The translations under genes and the position numbers were made by a program. This document shows positions 7,513 through 16,174 of a stretch of 56,710 bases of DNA, piece by piece (within the stretch, counting starts at the first letter, position 1; each line of letters starts with the position of its first letter). The notes beneath the pieces were generated by a model. That model saw only the letters and a program-made list of their open reading frames with translations. It ran no database searches and was not told the DNA's origin. The DNA is from Arachnia propionica (GTDB lineage: Bacteria; Actinomycetota; Actinomycetes; Propionibacteriales; Propionibacteriaceae). The stretch is from NCBI RefSeq assembly GCF_003859805.1, contig NZ_RQZG01000019.1:1-56710 (forward strand), read 5' to 3'.

Positions 7513-8310
7513 TCAGGGACGACCACGATGGTTGTCCGGGGTACCCACGGGATCCCAGCCACGACCCTTGGTGGTGGTCGAGGCGTGGTCACGAGGGCTG
7601 TGGGAGCGGTAGACGATGTAGGGCCGGAACAGGTAGTGCACCGGGGCGGAGAAGGCATGGATCAGCCGGGTGAACGGAACCGCCGCGATGAGCAGCAGGC
7701 CCAGGACCACGTGGGTCTGGAACTGCCAGGTGGCGGACTTCATCGCAGCCAGGTCCGGTTGCAGGACGAACAGGGAGCGGAACCACACCGAGACCGTCTC
7801 ACGGTAGTTGTGGTGGTCCCCGGCCGGGGTGTGGTCACCGGTCAGTGTGGCCACCAGACCGAGCCCGATCACCGTCGCCATCAGCACGTACATCAGCGTG
7901 TCGTTGACGGTCGTGGCCCGGGACACCGCCTTGTTGGAGAAACGACGCCACAGCAGCAGCACCAGACCGAAGACCAGCGCGACGCCGGCCAGGCCACCAC
8001 CGTAGAGCGCCCCGGCGTGGTACATCTCCTGACTGATCCCGATCCAGTCGGTCAGGGCCTTCGGGATGAGCAGCCCCACCACGTGTCCCATGAACACCGC
8101 GAGCATCGCGAAGTGGAACACCGGGGAGGCGATCCGCAGCAGCTTCGACTCGTAGAGCTGTGAGGAACGTGTGGTCCAACCGAACTTGTCATACCGGGCC
8201 CGCCAGATGGTGCCGCCGATGAGCACCGCCGCCACGACGTAGGGGAACACCCCCCACACGAAGATGTCCAGTCCGGTGATGGGGCTCTCGGTCTTCAGCA
8301 GAACGTGCAT
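7513..8310 (-). CDS. narI: Respiratory nitrate reductase gamma subunit (cytochrome b)
   Basis: 265 residues; NarI anchors NarGH in the membrane and passes quinol electrons through two b hemes. Five membrane segments are visible; candidate heme-ligand histidines lie in FHFAMLAVFMGHVVGLL (helix 2) and in the QTHVVLGLL...RLIHAFSAP region (helix 5). The C-terminus carries a polar tail (about 35 residues) ending HRGRP. ATG 8310 comes one base after the narJ stop. It is the last structural subunit gene before narK1. Confidence 0.95.
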   Translation of the reverse strand: MHVLLKTESPITGLDIFVWGVFPYVVAAVLIGGTIWRARYDKFGWTTRSSQLYESKLLRIASPVFHFAMLAVFMGHVVGLLIPKALTDWIGISQEMYHAGALYGGGLAGVALVFGLVLLLWRRFSNKAVSRATTVNDTLMYVLMATVIGLGLVATLTGDHTPAGDHHNYRETVSVWFRSLFVLQPDLAAMKSATWQFQTHVVLGLLLIAAVPFTRLIHAFSAPVHYLFRPYIVYRSHSPRDHASTTTKGRGWDPVGTPDNHRGRP

Positions 8311-8311
8311 C

Positions 8312-8920
8312 TCAGTGTCCTAGGAACTGGGGGTAGGGAAGCAGATCGGCACCCATGCCGACGGTCTCGGTGGGTGGTCCCTCGAGAAGTTTCGCGACCT
8401 CGGCCCGGGTCTGCGGGGAAGTGCCGCCGAGCATCTGGCACACCGCCTGGACGACCCCCGCCTGGGGCAGACCGTCCTCGACGAGCCCGATGCGCAGCAA
8501 CTCCAACGACACCCGGTACTCCTCCAGGAGTCTCCTGCCTGACCCAGGATCGGCGACGGCGGCGAACTCCAGCACCACCGGGAGGTGGTCGGGCAACTCC
8601 CCTGCCAGGTCGACCAACAACCCGGAGGATCGGTAGACCTGCTTGAAGTGCAGCAGGGCCTCGCCTCGGCGACGCGTGTCACCGTCGGTCCAGTAGGTCA
8701 GGTGCAGGGCGTGGCGACGGGACAGGTCGAACTCCTGGACGTGGAACGACTGCGCCTCCATCAGGGAACTGGAACGCAGGTGCGCAATGGTCGGTGCGAA
8801 CAGCTCCGCGACCCCCGTCGTGGCCACTGCCTCCTCGATCGCGTCGAGCCGACTGAGCAGTTCCTCGTCCGGATAGCTCAACAGCAGTGCCGCAGCACTG
8901 AACACCACCGTGGACTCCAT
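8312..8920 (-). CDS. narJ: Nitrate reductase assembly chaperone
   Basis: 202 residues; NarJ is the cytoplasmic chaperone that holds apo-NarG until molybdenum cofactor and Fe-S insertion and membrane docking. The family pattern LLSYPDEEL near the N-terminus, the helical core with EFDLSRRHALHLTYW.DGD.RRRGEAL and LPDHLPVVLEF is clear. ATG 8920 has GGGGAG eight bases upstream; GTG 8926, overlapping the narH stop, is the alternative. It lies in the usual G-H-J-I order. Confidence 0.92.
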   Translation of the reverse strand: MESTVVFSAAALLLSYPDEELLSRLDAIEEAVATTGVAELFAPTIAHLRSSSLMEAQSFHVQEFDLSRRHALHLTYWTDGDTRRRGEALLHFKQVYRSSGLLVDLAGELPDHLPVVLEFAAVADPGSGRRLLEEYRVSLELLRIGLVEDGLPQAGVVQAVCQMLGGTSPQTRAEVAKLLEGPPTETVGMGADLLPYPQFLGH

Positions 8921-8925
8921 GGCCA

Positions 8926-10494
8926 CTACTCCCCGCGCCTGGCCTTGGCCGAGGCGTAGCTCTCGATGGTGACCGGAACCACATTGCCCATCGCGCTGGC
9001 GTAGGGGCCGTTGCCCCCGGCACCCGGGCCACCCTCGAAGTCGAGGGCACAGGCCATCTCCTCCAGGTTGTGCGCCCGCTCGTAATGGGCCTGCGGGATC
9101 ACGTAGCGTTCGTCGTACTTGGCGATGGCGAGCAGCCGGTACATCTGCTCCATCGCGTCGGGGGTCATCCCGACCGCATGGGCAAGCTCTGGTTGACGTT
9201 CCCGTCCCAGGGTGACGTCACGCATGTAGGAGCGCATCGCAGCGAGCCGCTGCAACACGAGGGTCACCACCTCGGTGTCACCGGCGGTGAACAACTCCGC
9301 CAGGTACTCCACCGGGATGCGCAGTGCATCGATGGCCCCGAACAGGTTGCCCCCTGCCTCCGAGTCATGGCCCTGTGACTTGAGGAGATCCACGACCGGG
9401 GACAGCGGCGGCACGTACCAGACCATCGGCATGGTGCGGTACTCCGGGTGCAGCGGCAACGCCACCTTGAAGTGTTTGATGAGCGCATACACCGGGGAAC
9501 GCTGTGCGGCCAGGATCCAGTCGGCGGGAATGCCGCTGTCCCGGGCGTCAGAGATCACCCGGGGATCGTTCGGGTCAAGCATCACGTCGAGCTGTGCCTC
9601 GTACAGGTCCTTGTCATCGGCCAATGCGGCCCGGGTCACCTGGTCCGGGTCGTAGAGGATGATGCCGATGTAGCGGAGTCTGCCGACACAGGTCTCGGAG
9701 CACACCGTCGGCATGCCCGCCTCCAGCCGCGGGTAGCAGAAGGTGCACTTCTCGGCCTTGCCGGTGCGGTGGTTGAAGTAGATCTTCTTGTAGGGGCAGC
9801 CGGTGATGCACTGCCGCCAGCCACGGCACTTGTCCTGGTCGACGAGCACGATGCCGTCCTCGACCCGTTTGTAGATCGCACCCGACGGGCAGGAGGCCAT
9901 GCAGGAGGGGTTGAGACAGTGCTCACAGATCCGAGGGACGTAGAACATGAACGTCTTCTCGTACTCGAACTTGATCTGCAGGTTCGCCTCCTCCCGGAGC
10001 TTCTTCACGATGGGGTCGTCGTGTCCCGTCTCGTGGATGCCACCCAAGGCGTCGTCCCAGTTGGCGGACATCGTGATGGCCATGTCCGTGCCCGTGATCA
10101 ACGACTTCGGCCTGGCCACCGGGAAGTCATCGCCCAGCGGTGCCCTGGTGAGGTTCTCGTAGTCGTAGGTCCACGGCTCGTAGTAGTCCCCGATCTCCGG
10201 CTGGGCCGGTGAGGCGAAGATGCTGAGCAACTTCTTGAAGCGACCCCCCGAGCGGAGCTTGAGGCGCCCCGATCGGGTGCGCACCCAACCGCCCTGCCAC
10301 TTCTCCTGGTCCTCGTAGGTGCGGGGATAGCCCTGACCGGGGCGGGTCTCCACGTTGTTGAACCAGACGTACTCGGTGCCCGCCCGGTTCGTCCATGCCT
10401 GCTTGCAGGTCACCGAACACGTGTGGCAGCCGATGCACTTGTCCAGATTCATCACCATGGCCACCTGGGCCATGACACGACGTCGCCCGGGCAT
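8926..10494 (-). CDS. narH: Respiratory nitrate reductase beta subunit (Fe-S)
   Basis: 522 residues; NarH carries electrons from NarI to NarG. Four cysteine clusters are visible: CIGCHTCSVTC, CEHCLNPSCMASC, CRGWRQCITGC (Trp in place of a Cys, marking the 3Fe-4S cluster) and CTFCYPRL...CSETC. ATG 10494 overlaps the narG stop as TGATG and follows AGGAGG; an internal ATG at 10473 (MAQVAMVMNL) matches shorter homologues. The C-terminal extension includes a Gly-rich stretch (GGPGAGGNGPYAS). Confidence 0.97.
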   Translation of the reverse strand: MPGRRRVMAQVAMVMNLDKCIGCHTCSVTCKQAWTNRAGTEYVWFNNVETRPGQGYPRTYEDQEKWQGGWVRTRSGRLKLRSGGRFKKLLSIFASPAQPEIGDYYEPWTYDYENLTRAPLGDDFPVARPKSLITGTDMAITMSANWDDALGGIHETGHDDPIVKKLREEANLQIKFEYEKTFMFYVPRICEHCLNPSCMASCPSGAIYKRVEDGIVLVDQDKCRGWRQCITGCPYKKIYFNHRTGKAEKCTFCYPRLEAGMPTVCSETCVGRLRYIGIILYDPDQVTRAALADDKDLYEAQLDVMLDPNDPRVISDARDSGIPADWILAAQRSPVYALIKHFKVALPLHPEYRTMPMVWYVPPLSPVVDLLKSQGHDSEAGGNLFGAIDALRIPVEYLAELFTAGDTEVVTLVLQRLAAMRSYMRDVTLGRERQPELAHAVGMTPDAMEQMYRLLAIAKYDERYVIPQAHYERAHNLEEMACALDFEGGPGAGGNGPYASAMGNVVPVTIESYASAKARRGE

Positions 10495-13400
10495 CAGTAG
10501 TTCACCTCCTGGGAGCGACGGCGCACCGTCGAGACGATGTCACGCTGGACCCCACTCGGCCCCAGGTAGTTGAAGGCGTAGGCCAGGTGGGCGTACCCAC
10601 CGATCAGATGGGTGGCCTTGAGCAGGATCCGGGTGACCGAGTTGTGGATGCCACCACGACGACCGGTGGCCTGGGACCTCGGAGTGTCGACGACGCGTTC
10701 CTGGGCGTGCTGGACGTAGGCCACCCCGGCGGGCAGTTTCGGTGAGACGATGGCCCGGGCCACGAACACGCCGTTGGCGTTGGTCAGCTCCACCCAGTCG
10801 TTGTCGGCGACACCGATGGCGGCGGCGTCCTGGACGCTGAGCCAGGCCTGGGACCCGCCCCTGCCCAGCGTCAGCATGAACGGGTTGTCCTGGTACTGGG
10901 AGTGGATGGCCCACTTGTTGTGCACCGTGAGGTAGCGCACCGTGATGGCCCGCTCCCCCGTCCCGCCGAGGGCCGGTTCACCGTAGTCGCGCACCATGTC
11001 GAGAGGTGGCCGGAAGATCGGCAGGTTCTCCCCGGCGTCGGTGATCCAGTCGTGGTCGAGGAAGAAGTGCATCCGCCCGGTGAGGGTGTGCCACGGCTTG
11101 AGCCGCTCGGTGTTGATGGTGAAGGCCGCGTAGCGTCGTCCCCCCGTCTCGGAGCCGGACCACTCCGGGGAGGTGATCACCGACTGCGGGGCCTGCTGGG
11201 TCTGGACATAGGTGACCCGCTTCTCCTCCGCGCCCGCGGCGTAGTCCACCAGGTCGCGCCCGGTCTTGCGCTCCAGGTTCTTGAACCCCTGGACCGCCAG
11301 CTCACCGTTGGTGGTACCGGAGAAGGTGAGGATGGCCTCCGCCAGGCGCTCGTCGGTGTCGATGGCCGGCCGTCCGGCGGCCGCCCCGGAGGGGAACACC
11401 CCGTGCTTCTCGGCGAGGCGCTGCACCTCGTGGGAGACGTCATAGGTGATGTTCTTGGTGGTGAACCCCAGCTCATCGGCCAGGGGACCGACGGTCAGCA
11501 GTTTGTCCGCGATCGCCGTGTAGTCGCGCTCCACCACGGCCAGGATCGGCAGGTTCTTGCCGGGAACCGCAGGCAGGTCGGTGCCCCGCCAGTCCGGGAC
11601 GATGCCGCCCGGTTGGGCGATCTGCCCGGGGGTGTCGTGCTGCATCGGAACCGCCACGAGGTCCTTGCGGACGTCGAGCCGCCCCTTCGCCAGCTCGCCG
11701 ATCCGGCGCGCCAGATCCGTGAACATCCGGAAGTCCGTGCGGGCCTCCCAGGGCGGGGGGATCGCTGGGGTGAAGGCATGGACGAAGGGATGCATGTCCG
11801 TCGAACTGAGGTCGTACTTCTCGTACCAGGTCGCGGCCGGCAGCACGATGTCGCTCAACAGGGTGGAGGAGGTCATGCGGAAATCGGAGGTGATGAGCAG
11901 GTCCAGCTTCCCCTCGGGCGCCTCGTCCCGCCAACCGACGACCTCGGGACGCCGGTCGGCCCCGTGTCCGTTCTCCATCACGTTGTTGTGGGTGCCCAGC
12001 AGGTGTTTGCTGAAGTACTCGGCCCCCTTCGCGGAGGATCCGAACAGGTTGGACCGCCACAGGATCATGGTCCTGGGCCAGTTCTCCGGGGCGTCGATGT
12101 CCTCCAGCGAGCTCTTGAGCTCCCCCGACTTCAGGCGCGCCGCCACGTACTCCTGCGGCGTGGCGTACTCACCGCGTTCGACGGCGGCCAGCGCCTCGTC
12201 GGCCAGGTCGAGCGGGTTCCTGTCGAAGGACGGGTAGAACGGCATCCAGCCGAGCCGCTGCGCCATCGCGATGGAGTCCGCGGCGTGCATCCCGTCCAGC
12301 CTGCCCTTCGACAGCGGCGAGGTGATCCGGTCGGCCGAGTACCCGTCGGTGCGCCACTGATCGGTGTGCATGTACCAGTAGGCGGTACCGATCATCGTGC
12401 GGGGCGGGCGGGTCCAGTCGGTGGCGTTGGCCATGTTGAACCACCCCGTCATGGGGCGGCACTTCTCCTGGCCGACGTAGTGCGCCCAGCCGCCTCCGTT
12501 GCGACCGATGCAACCACACATCATGAGCAGTGCCATGATCGAGCGATAGGTGACATCGGCGTGGAACCAGTGGCAGATGCCAGCACCGATGATGACCATG
12601 GTGCGTCCCCCTGATTCCGCGGCATTGCCTGCGAACTCACGTGCCGCCCTGAGGCAGGCCTCGGCGGGCACCGAGGTGATGGTCTCCTGCCAGGCCGGGG
12701 TGTAGGGCGTCCGGGCGTCGTCGTAGCCGCTCGGCCAGAGCCCCGGCAGACCGTCACGGTGGACACCGTACTGAGCCAGCATGAGGTCGAGCACCGTGGT
12801 GACGAGCTTGCCCTCGACGTAGCGGGCCGGGACACCTCGACGGATGATGGTTCCCTGACCTCGGGGATCCTCGAAACAGGGCAGGGCGATCTCGACGGGT
12901 TGCGATCCGGGCAGGTCGTGCAGGCTGAGGGCCGGGTCGATCTCCCCCAGGTCGAGGTTCCAACGGCCCTCACCATCGGCGGCGTAGCGGAACCCCATCG
13001 AACCGTTGGGAACCGCTGGCGTCCAGCTGGCCTGATCCCACATCACCGTCTTGAACTGGGCGTCGGACTCGTTGCGATGCGTCGGCAGGTCCGCCGCCGT
13101 GAGGAACTTCGAGGCCGTCAACCCGTGGCCGTCAGGGTGCTCCTCCAGGGTGACGAGCATCCCCATGTCGGTGTAGTGCTTGACGTAGTTGTCGAAGTAC
13201 TCGACCTTGCGGTCGACGAAGTTCTCCTTGAGGATGACGTGCCCCATGGCCATGGCCAGTGCGGCATCGGTGCCTGCCTGGGCGGGCAACCACTCGTCGG
13301 CGAACTTGACGTTGTCGGCGTAGTCGGGGCTGACCGCCACCACCTTGGTGCCGCGGTATCGCACCTCGGCCATCCAGTGGGCATCCGGGGTACGGGTCAC

Positions 13401-14207
13401 CGGCACGTTGGACCCCCACATCATGAGGTAGGTCGCATCCCACCAGTCGCCGGACTCACACACGTCGGTCTGGTCGCCGAAGACCTGGGGGCTGGCCACC
13501 GGCAGGTCGGCGTACCAGTCGTAGAAACTCGTCATGGCACCACCGATGAGGTGGGTGAAGCGGGTACCGATGGCATGGGAGACCATGCTCATCGCCGGGA
13601 TCGGCGAGAAGGAGACGCAGCGATCCGGTCCGTGGTGCTGGATGGTGTTGACATAGCTGGCGGCCGCGATCTCCAGTGCCTCCTCCCAGGAGATCCGAAC
13701 CAGCCCACCCTTGCCGCGGGCCTGCTGGTAACGACGCCGCTTGACCGGATCATTGGTCACCTCGCGGAACGCCTCGACGGGATCACCCAGTCGGGACTTC
13801 GCCTCCCGGTACATCTCGACGAGCACGCCCCGGGCGTAGGGGTAACGCACTCGGGTGGGCGAGTAGGTGTACCAGGAGAAGGCCGCACCACGGGGGCAGC
13901 CACGCGGTTCGTACTCCGGGCGGTCCGGCCCGGTGGAGGGATAGTCCGTCTGCTGCGACTCCCAGGTGATCAGGCCGTCCTTGACGTAGACCTGCCAGGA
14001 ACATGATCCCGTGCAGTTCACCCCGTGGGTGGAGCGGACCACCTTGTCGTGGCTCCAACGATCCCGGTAGAAGACATCCCCGGCACGGTCTCCCTCCCGG
14101 AGAACCGCCCTCCCGTCATCGATGTGCTCCCACTTCGTGAAGAACTTCCCGACCTTCAACAAGGCCTCTGACGCGGGGCCATCCAGACGTGGTGAAGCGC
14201 TGCTCAT
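10494..14207 (-). CDS. narG: Respiratory nitrate reductase alpha subunit (molybdoenzyme)
   Basis: 1237 residues, the usual NarG size. It reduces nitrate to nitrite at a bis-MGD molybdenum centre on the cytoplasmic side. The FS0 ligands appear as HGVNCTGSCSW plus the later GCPRGA Cys, and the molybdenum-ligand region as FGDQTDVCESGDWW. No twin-arginine signal of the periplasmic type is seen at the start. ATG 14207 is used; an in-frame GTG at 14243 lies in an AT-rich promoter-like stretch. No ribosome binding site precedes 14207, so a leaderless start (CAAGCT seven bases upstream) is possible. The gene follows mobA by about 58 bp. Confidence 0.97.
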   Translation of the reverse strand: MSSASPRLDGPASEALLKVGKFFTKWEHIDDGRAVLREGDRAGDVFYRDRWSHDKVVRSTHGVNCTGSCSWQVYVKDGLITWESQQTDYPSTGPDRPEYEPRGCPRGAAFSWYTYSPTRVRYPYARGVLVEMYREAKSRLGDPVEAFREVTNDPVKRRRYQQARGKGGLVRISWEEALEIAAASYVNTIQHHGPDRCVSFSPIPAMSMVSHAIGTRFTHLIGGAMTSFYDWYADLPVASPQVFGDQTDVCESGDWWDATYLMMWGSNVPVTRTPDAHWMAEVRYRGTKVVAVSPDYADNVKFADEWLPAQAGTDAALAMAMGHVILKENFVDRKVEYFDNYVKHYTDMGMLVTLEEHPDGHGLTASKFLTAADLPTHRNESDAQFKTVMWDQASWTPAVPNGSMGFRYAADGEGRWNLDLGEIDPALSLHDLPGSQPVEIALPCFEDPRGQGTIIRRGVPARYVEGKLVTTVLDLMLAQYGVHRDGLPGLWPSGYDDARTPYTPAWQETITSVPAEACLRAAREFAGNAAESGGRTMVIIGAGICHWFHADVTYRSIMALLMMCGCIGRNGGGWAHYVGQEKCRPMTGWFNMANATDWTRPPRTMIGTAYWYMHTDQWRTDGYSADRITSPLSKGRLDGMHAADSIAMAQRLGWMPFYPSFDRNPLDLADEALAAVERGEYATPQEYVAARLKSGELKSSLEDIDAPENWPRTMILWRSNLFGSSAKGAEYFSKHLLGTHNNVMENGHGADRRPEVVGWRDEAPEGKLDLLITSDFRMTSSTLLSDIVLPAATWYEKYDLSSTDMHPFVHAFTPAIPPPWEARTDFRMFTDLARRIGELAKGRLDVRKDLVAVPMQHDTPGQIAQPGGIVPDWRGTDLPAVPGKNLPILAVVERDYTAIADKLLTVGPLADELGFTTKNITYDVSHEVQRLAEKHGVFPSGAAAGRPAIDTDERLAEAILTFSGTTNGELAVQGFKNLERKTGRDLVDYAAGAEEKRVTYVQTQQAPQSVITSPEWSGSETGGRRYAAFTINTERLKPWHTLTGRMHFFLDHDWITDAGENLPIFRPPLDMVRDYGEPALGGTGERAITVRYLTVHNKWAIHSQYQDNPFMLTLGRGGSQAWLSVQDAAAIGVADNDWVELTNANGVFVARAIVSPKLPAGVAYVQHAQERVVDTPRSQATGRRGGIHNSVTRILLKATHLIGGYAHLAYAFNYLGPSGVQRDIVSTVRRRSQEVNY

Positions 14208-14268
14208 GGGCCATAGCTTGGCACGACTCGACGGAAATTTCACATGTTTATTGAGAATTTATTTTTTA
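14208..14268 (-). promoter_or_regulatory. AT-rich candidate internal promoter/regulatory region of narG
   Basis: The stretch 14235-14268 is roughly four fifths A/T in a very GC-rich setting, between the mobA stop and narG. It contains the small palindromes gaaatttc (14234-14241) and acatgt (14242-14247), and a CAAGCT box seven bases before the narG ATG. No perfect FNR or CRP site was found. It is the only such tract in the operon, so a nar-specific promoter is plausible. Confidence 0.4.
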
Positions 14269-14859
14269 CGGAGAAAACTCGCCATCAACGCCGTGGATGC
14301 GGGCCAAATCCGGGGTGTCGAGATCCACGGTCGCCAATTTTGGAACGTTTTTCATTGCCAAATTCAGCCTCGTCAGCAACCGTTTCACCGACATGCCCCG
14401 ACACTCCCCTCGGGCCTCGACCACCGCCGCCCTGAGGGCCGCCAGCCGGTACCGAGCCGCCAGGTGCTGCGGCCAGCCCTCCTCATCCACGAGAACCACA
14501 CCATCGGCATCGAGATCGCCATCGAGCAGACAGGACACCGTCACGTCGGGAGAGGCCAGATCGCCCGCGAGCACCATGACCTCCGTCGCCCCATCCGCCC
14601 AGGACACATCCGTCACCGCGGCGGCCAGCCCGGCAGCAGGCCCCCCGTAGGGCGGCTCCTCCAACACGAAACGGACGCGGGGGTCCTCGAACCCCTCCCG
14701 GGACGGCGACACCACGAGAACCCGGTGGCACCCCCACAGAGCCGCCTCGACAACCCGCTGGAGCAGGGTCCTCCCGGACACCGTGAGCTCGAGCTTGTCG
14801 GTGCCCATCCGAGACGACCGTCCTCCACCGAGGACGATGCCGAGACGCTGCTCAGCCAC
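14266..14859 (-). CDS. mobA: Molybdenum cofactor guanylyltransferase
   Basis: 197 residues; MobA attaches GMP to molybdopterin to form MGD, which NarG needs. The N-terminal LGGGRSSRMGTDK nucleotide loop (about residues 10-22), EEPPYGGPAAGL and LAGDLASP motifs are present. The C-terminal end (LTRLNLAMKNVPKLATVDLDTP) is more weakly conserved and its DNA is distinctly richer in A/T than the rest, running into the AT-rich region upstream of narG. The start overlaps moaD by 8 bp. Confidence 0.92.
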   Translation of the reverse strand: MAEQRLGIVLGGGRSSRMGTDKLELTVSGRTLLQRVVEAALWGCHRVLVVSPSREGFEDPRVRFVLEEPPYGGPAAGLAAAVTDVSWADGATEVMVLAGDLASPDVTVSCLLDGDLDADGVVLVDEEGWPQHLAARYRLAALRAAVVEARGECRGMSVKRLLTRLNLAMKNVPKLATVDLDTPDLARIHGVDGEFSP

Positions 14860-15091
14860 CGGCGAAGGGGGGCAGCACGTCGAGCTGGGCGACCCCGGTC
14901 AGGTCGAGGGCGAGATCGTTGACCCTCACCCCGTCCGCCAGCAGGGAACTCACCCGGAGTACCTCGGCCAGCCGCGGATTCCCCCGACCCAAGCTCTCGA
15001 CGACCTCGGCAGCACTCATCCCCTCGGCCACCACCTCCGTCTCCTCCGTGCCGGCCGCCTCCATGGCACCCGCGAAGAACCGAACCTTCAT
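14852..15091 (-). CDS. moaD: Molybdopterin synthase sulfur-carrier subunit
   Basis: 79 residues, ubiquitin fold, ending in the required Gly-Gly (PPFAGG) that is adenylated and thiocarboxylated. ATG 15091 (KVRFFAGAMEAAG) is chosen because GAGGAGGAAGG precedes it; a frame extending to 15115 is less likely. It is 20 bases after the moaA stop and overlaps mobA. Partner genes in the same operon are moaE and the ThiF/MoeB-like protein. Confidence 0.92.
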   Translation of the reverse strand: MKVRFFAGAMEAAGTEETEVVAEGMSAAEVVESLGRGNPRLAEVLRVSSLLADGVRVNDLALDLTGVAQLDVLPPFAGG

Positions 15092-15111
15092 GCCTTCCTC
15101 CTCAACAGAAC

Positions 15112-16131
15112 TCACCCACCGATGGCGCTCATCGTGCGCTCCGGCGGCGTGAACCCGATCTCATCGATCCCGTGCGCCCTGGGCTTGGCCGCGTGCGCCA
15201 CCGCCCAGGCCGCGACGAGGTCGTCATCGCTCCCCTCACCACGGAGGATGCCCCGCAGATCGGTCTCCCGCCGGGAGAAGAGACAGGAACGCACCTGCCC
15301 GTCCGACGTGATGCGGGTCCGGTCACAGGCACCGCAGAAGGGATCGGTGACCGAGGCGATCACACCGATGCATCCCCCTGGTTGCTCATCGTCCGGGGCG
15401 ACCCGCCACAGCTCGGCCGGGGCCGCGCCGCGTGCCTCCTGTGCGGGTGTCAACTGGAACCGTCGTCCGAGCACCTCGAGGATCTCCGGTGCGGTGACCA
15501 TCCGGCTGCGATCCCAACCGTGCCGGGGCCCGAGCGGCATCTGCTCGATGAACCGCAGTTGATGCCCCCTCGTCAGGGCGAACCCGGCCAGCGGCAGGAT
15601 GTCGTCCTCGTTGACCCCTCGCATGATGACCGAGTTGAGTTTCAACGGTCGCAACCCGACCTGCTCCACCGCCTGGATGCTCCGCAGCAGGTCAGGCAAC
15701 CGATCACGACGGGTGAGCTGCGCGTAACGCACCGGATCGAGCGAGTCGACCGAGATGTTGACCCGGTCGAGCCCGGCCCGGGCCAGCCGGTCGATGCGCT
15801 TGTCGAGCCCGAGCCCGTTCGTGGTCAAGGACAGCTCGGGACGCCCGTCGGGGCCGACGAGTCCAGCGGCTGCTGCGATGATGCGCTCCAGCCCCCCGCG
15901 CAGCAACGGTTCACCACCCGTGAACCGGATGCGTTGCACCCCGAGCCTGGTGACGGCCACCCGGATCACCCGGATGACCTCCTCGTCGGTCAGGGTTTCC
16001 TCGGTGGGCAGCCACTGCAGACCCTCGGGTGGCATGCAGTAGCTGCACCGCAGGTTGCACCGATCGGTGAGTGAGACCCGGAGGTCCCGGGCGATGCGCC
16101 CGTGGGCGTCCACCAGTTTCACCGAGTTCAT
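15112..16131 (-). CDS. moaA: GTP 3',8-cyclase
   Basis: 339 residues; radical-SAM enzyme that opens molybdenum cofactor synthesis from GTP. CNLRCSYC (Cys 25, 29, 32) binds the SAM cluster; the C-terminal cluster ligands are in DPFCGACDRTR and the later SCLF; the chain ends in the conserved Gly-Gly (MSAIGG). ATG 16131 has a TAGCAT box seven bases upstream, so this first gene of the operon is probably leaderless. The 37-43 bp region shared with the divergent regulator carries an inverted repeat. Confidence 0.96.
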   Translation of the reverse strand: MNSVKLVDAHGRIARDLRVSLTDRCNLRCSYCMPPEGLQWLPTEETLTDEEVIRVIRVAVTRLGVQRIRFTGGEPLLRGGLERIIAAAAGLVGPDGRPELSLTTNGLGLDKRIDRLARAGLDRVNISVDSLDPVRYAQLTRRDRLPDLLRSIQAVEQVGLRPLKLNSVIMRGVNEDDILPLAGFALTRGHQLRFIEQMPLGPRHGWDRSRMVTAPEILEVLGRRFQLTPAQEARGAAPAELWRVAPDDEQPGGCIGVIASVTDPFCGACDRTRITSDGQVRSCLFSRRETDLRGILRGEGSDDDLVAAWAVAHAAKPRAHGIDEIGFTPPERTMSAIGG

Positions 16132-16174
16132 GGTGAAAATGCTACAGCCCGTCACGTGTTGCAAGATTGTGTCC
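16132..16174. promoter_or_regulatory. Divergent promoter/operator between moaA and the HTH regulator
   Basis: Contains TAGCAT plus seven bases before the moaA ATG (minus strand) and CAAGAT (16162-16167) plus seven bases before GTG 16175 (plus strand). An imperfect inverted repeat TGCTACA-N10-TGTTGCA (16140-16163, six of seven arm positions paired) lies on both -10 boxes and is a natural operator candidate for the divergent regulator. Confidence 0.55.

Noticed and set aside
10902-14006. Long plus-strand open frames (570 and 415 codons) across narG
   Set aside because: They are antisense to narG, whose cysteine motifs and length are fully convincing; translations are Arg/Gly/Val-rich with no recognisable motif.
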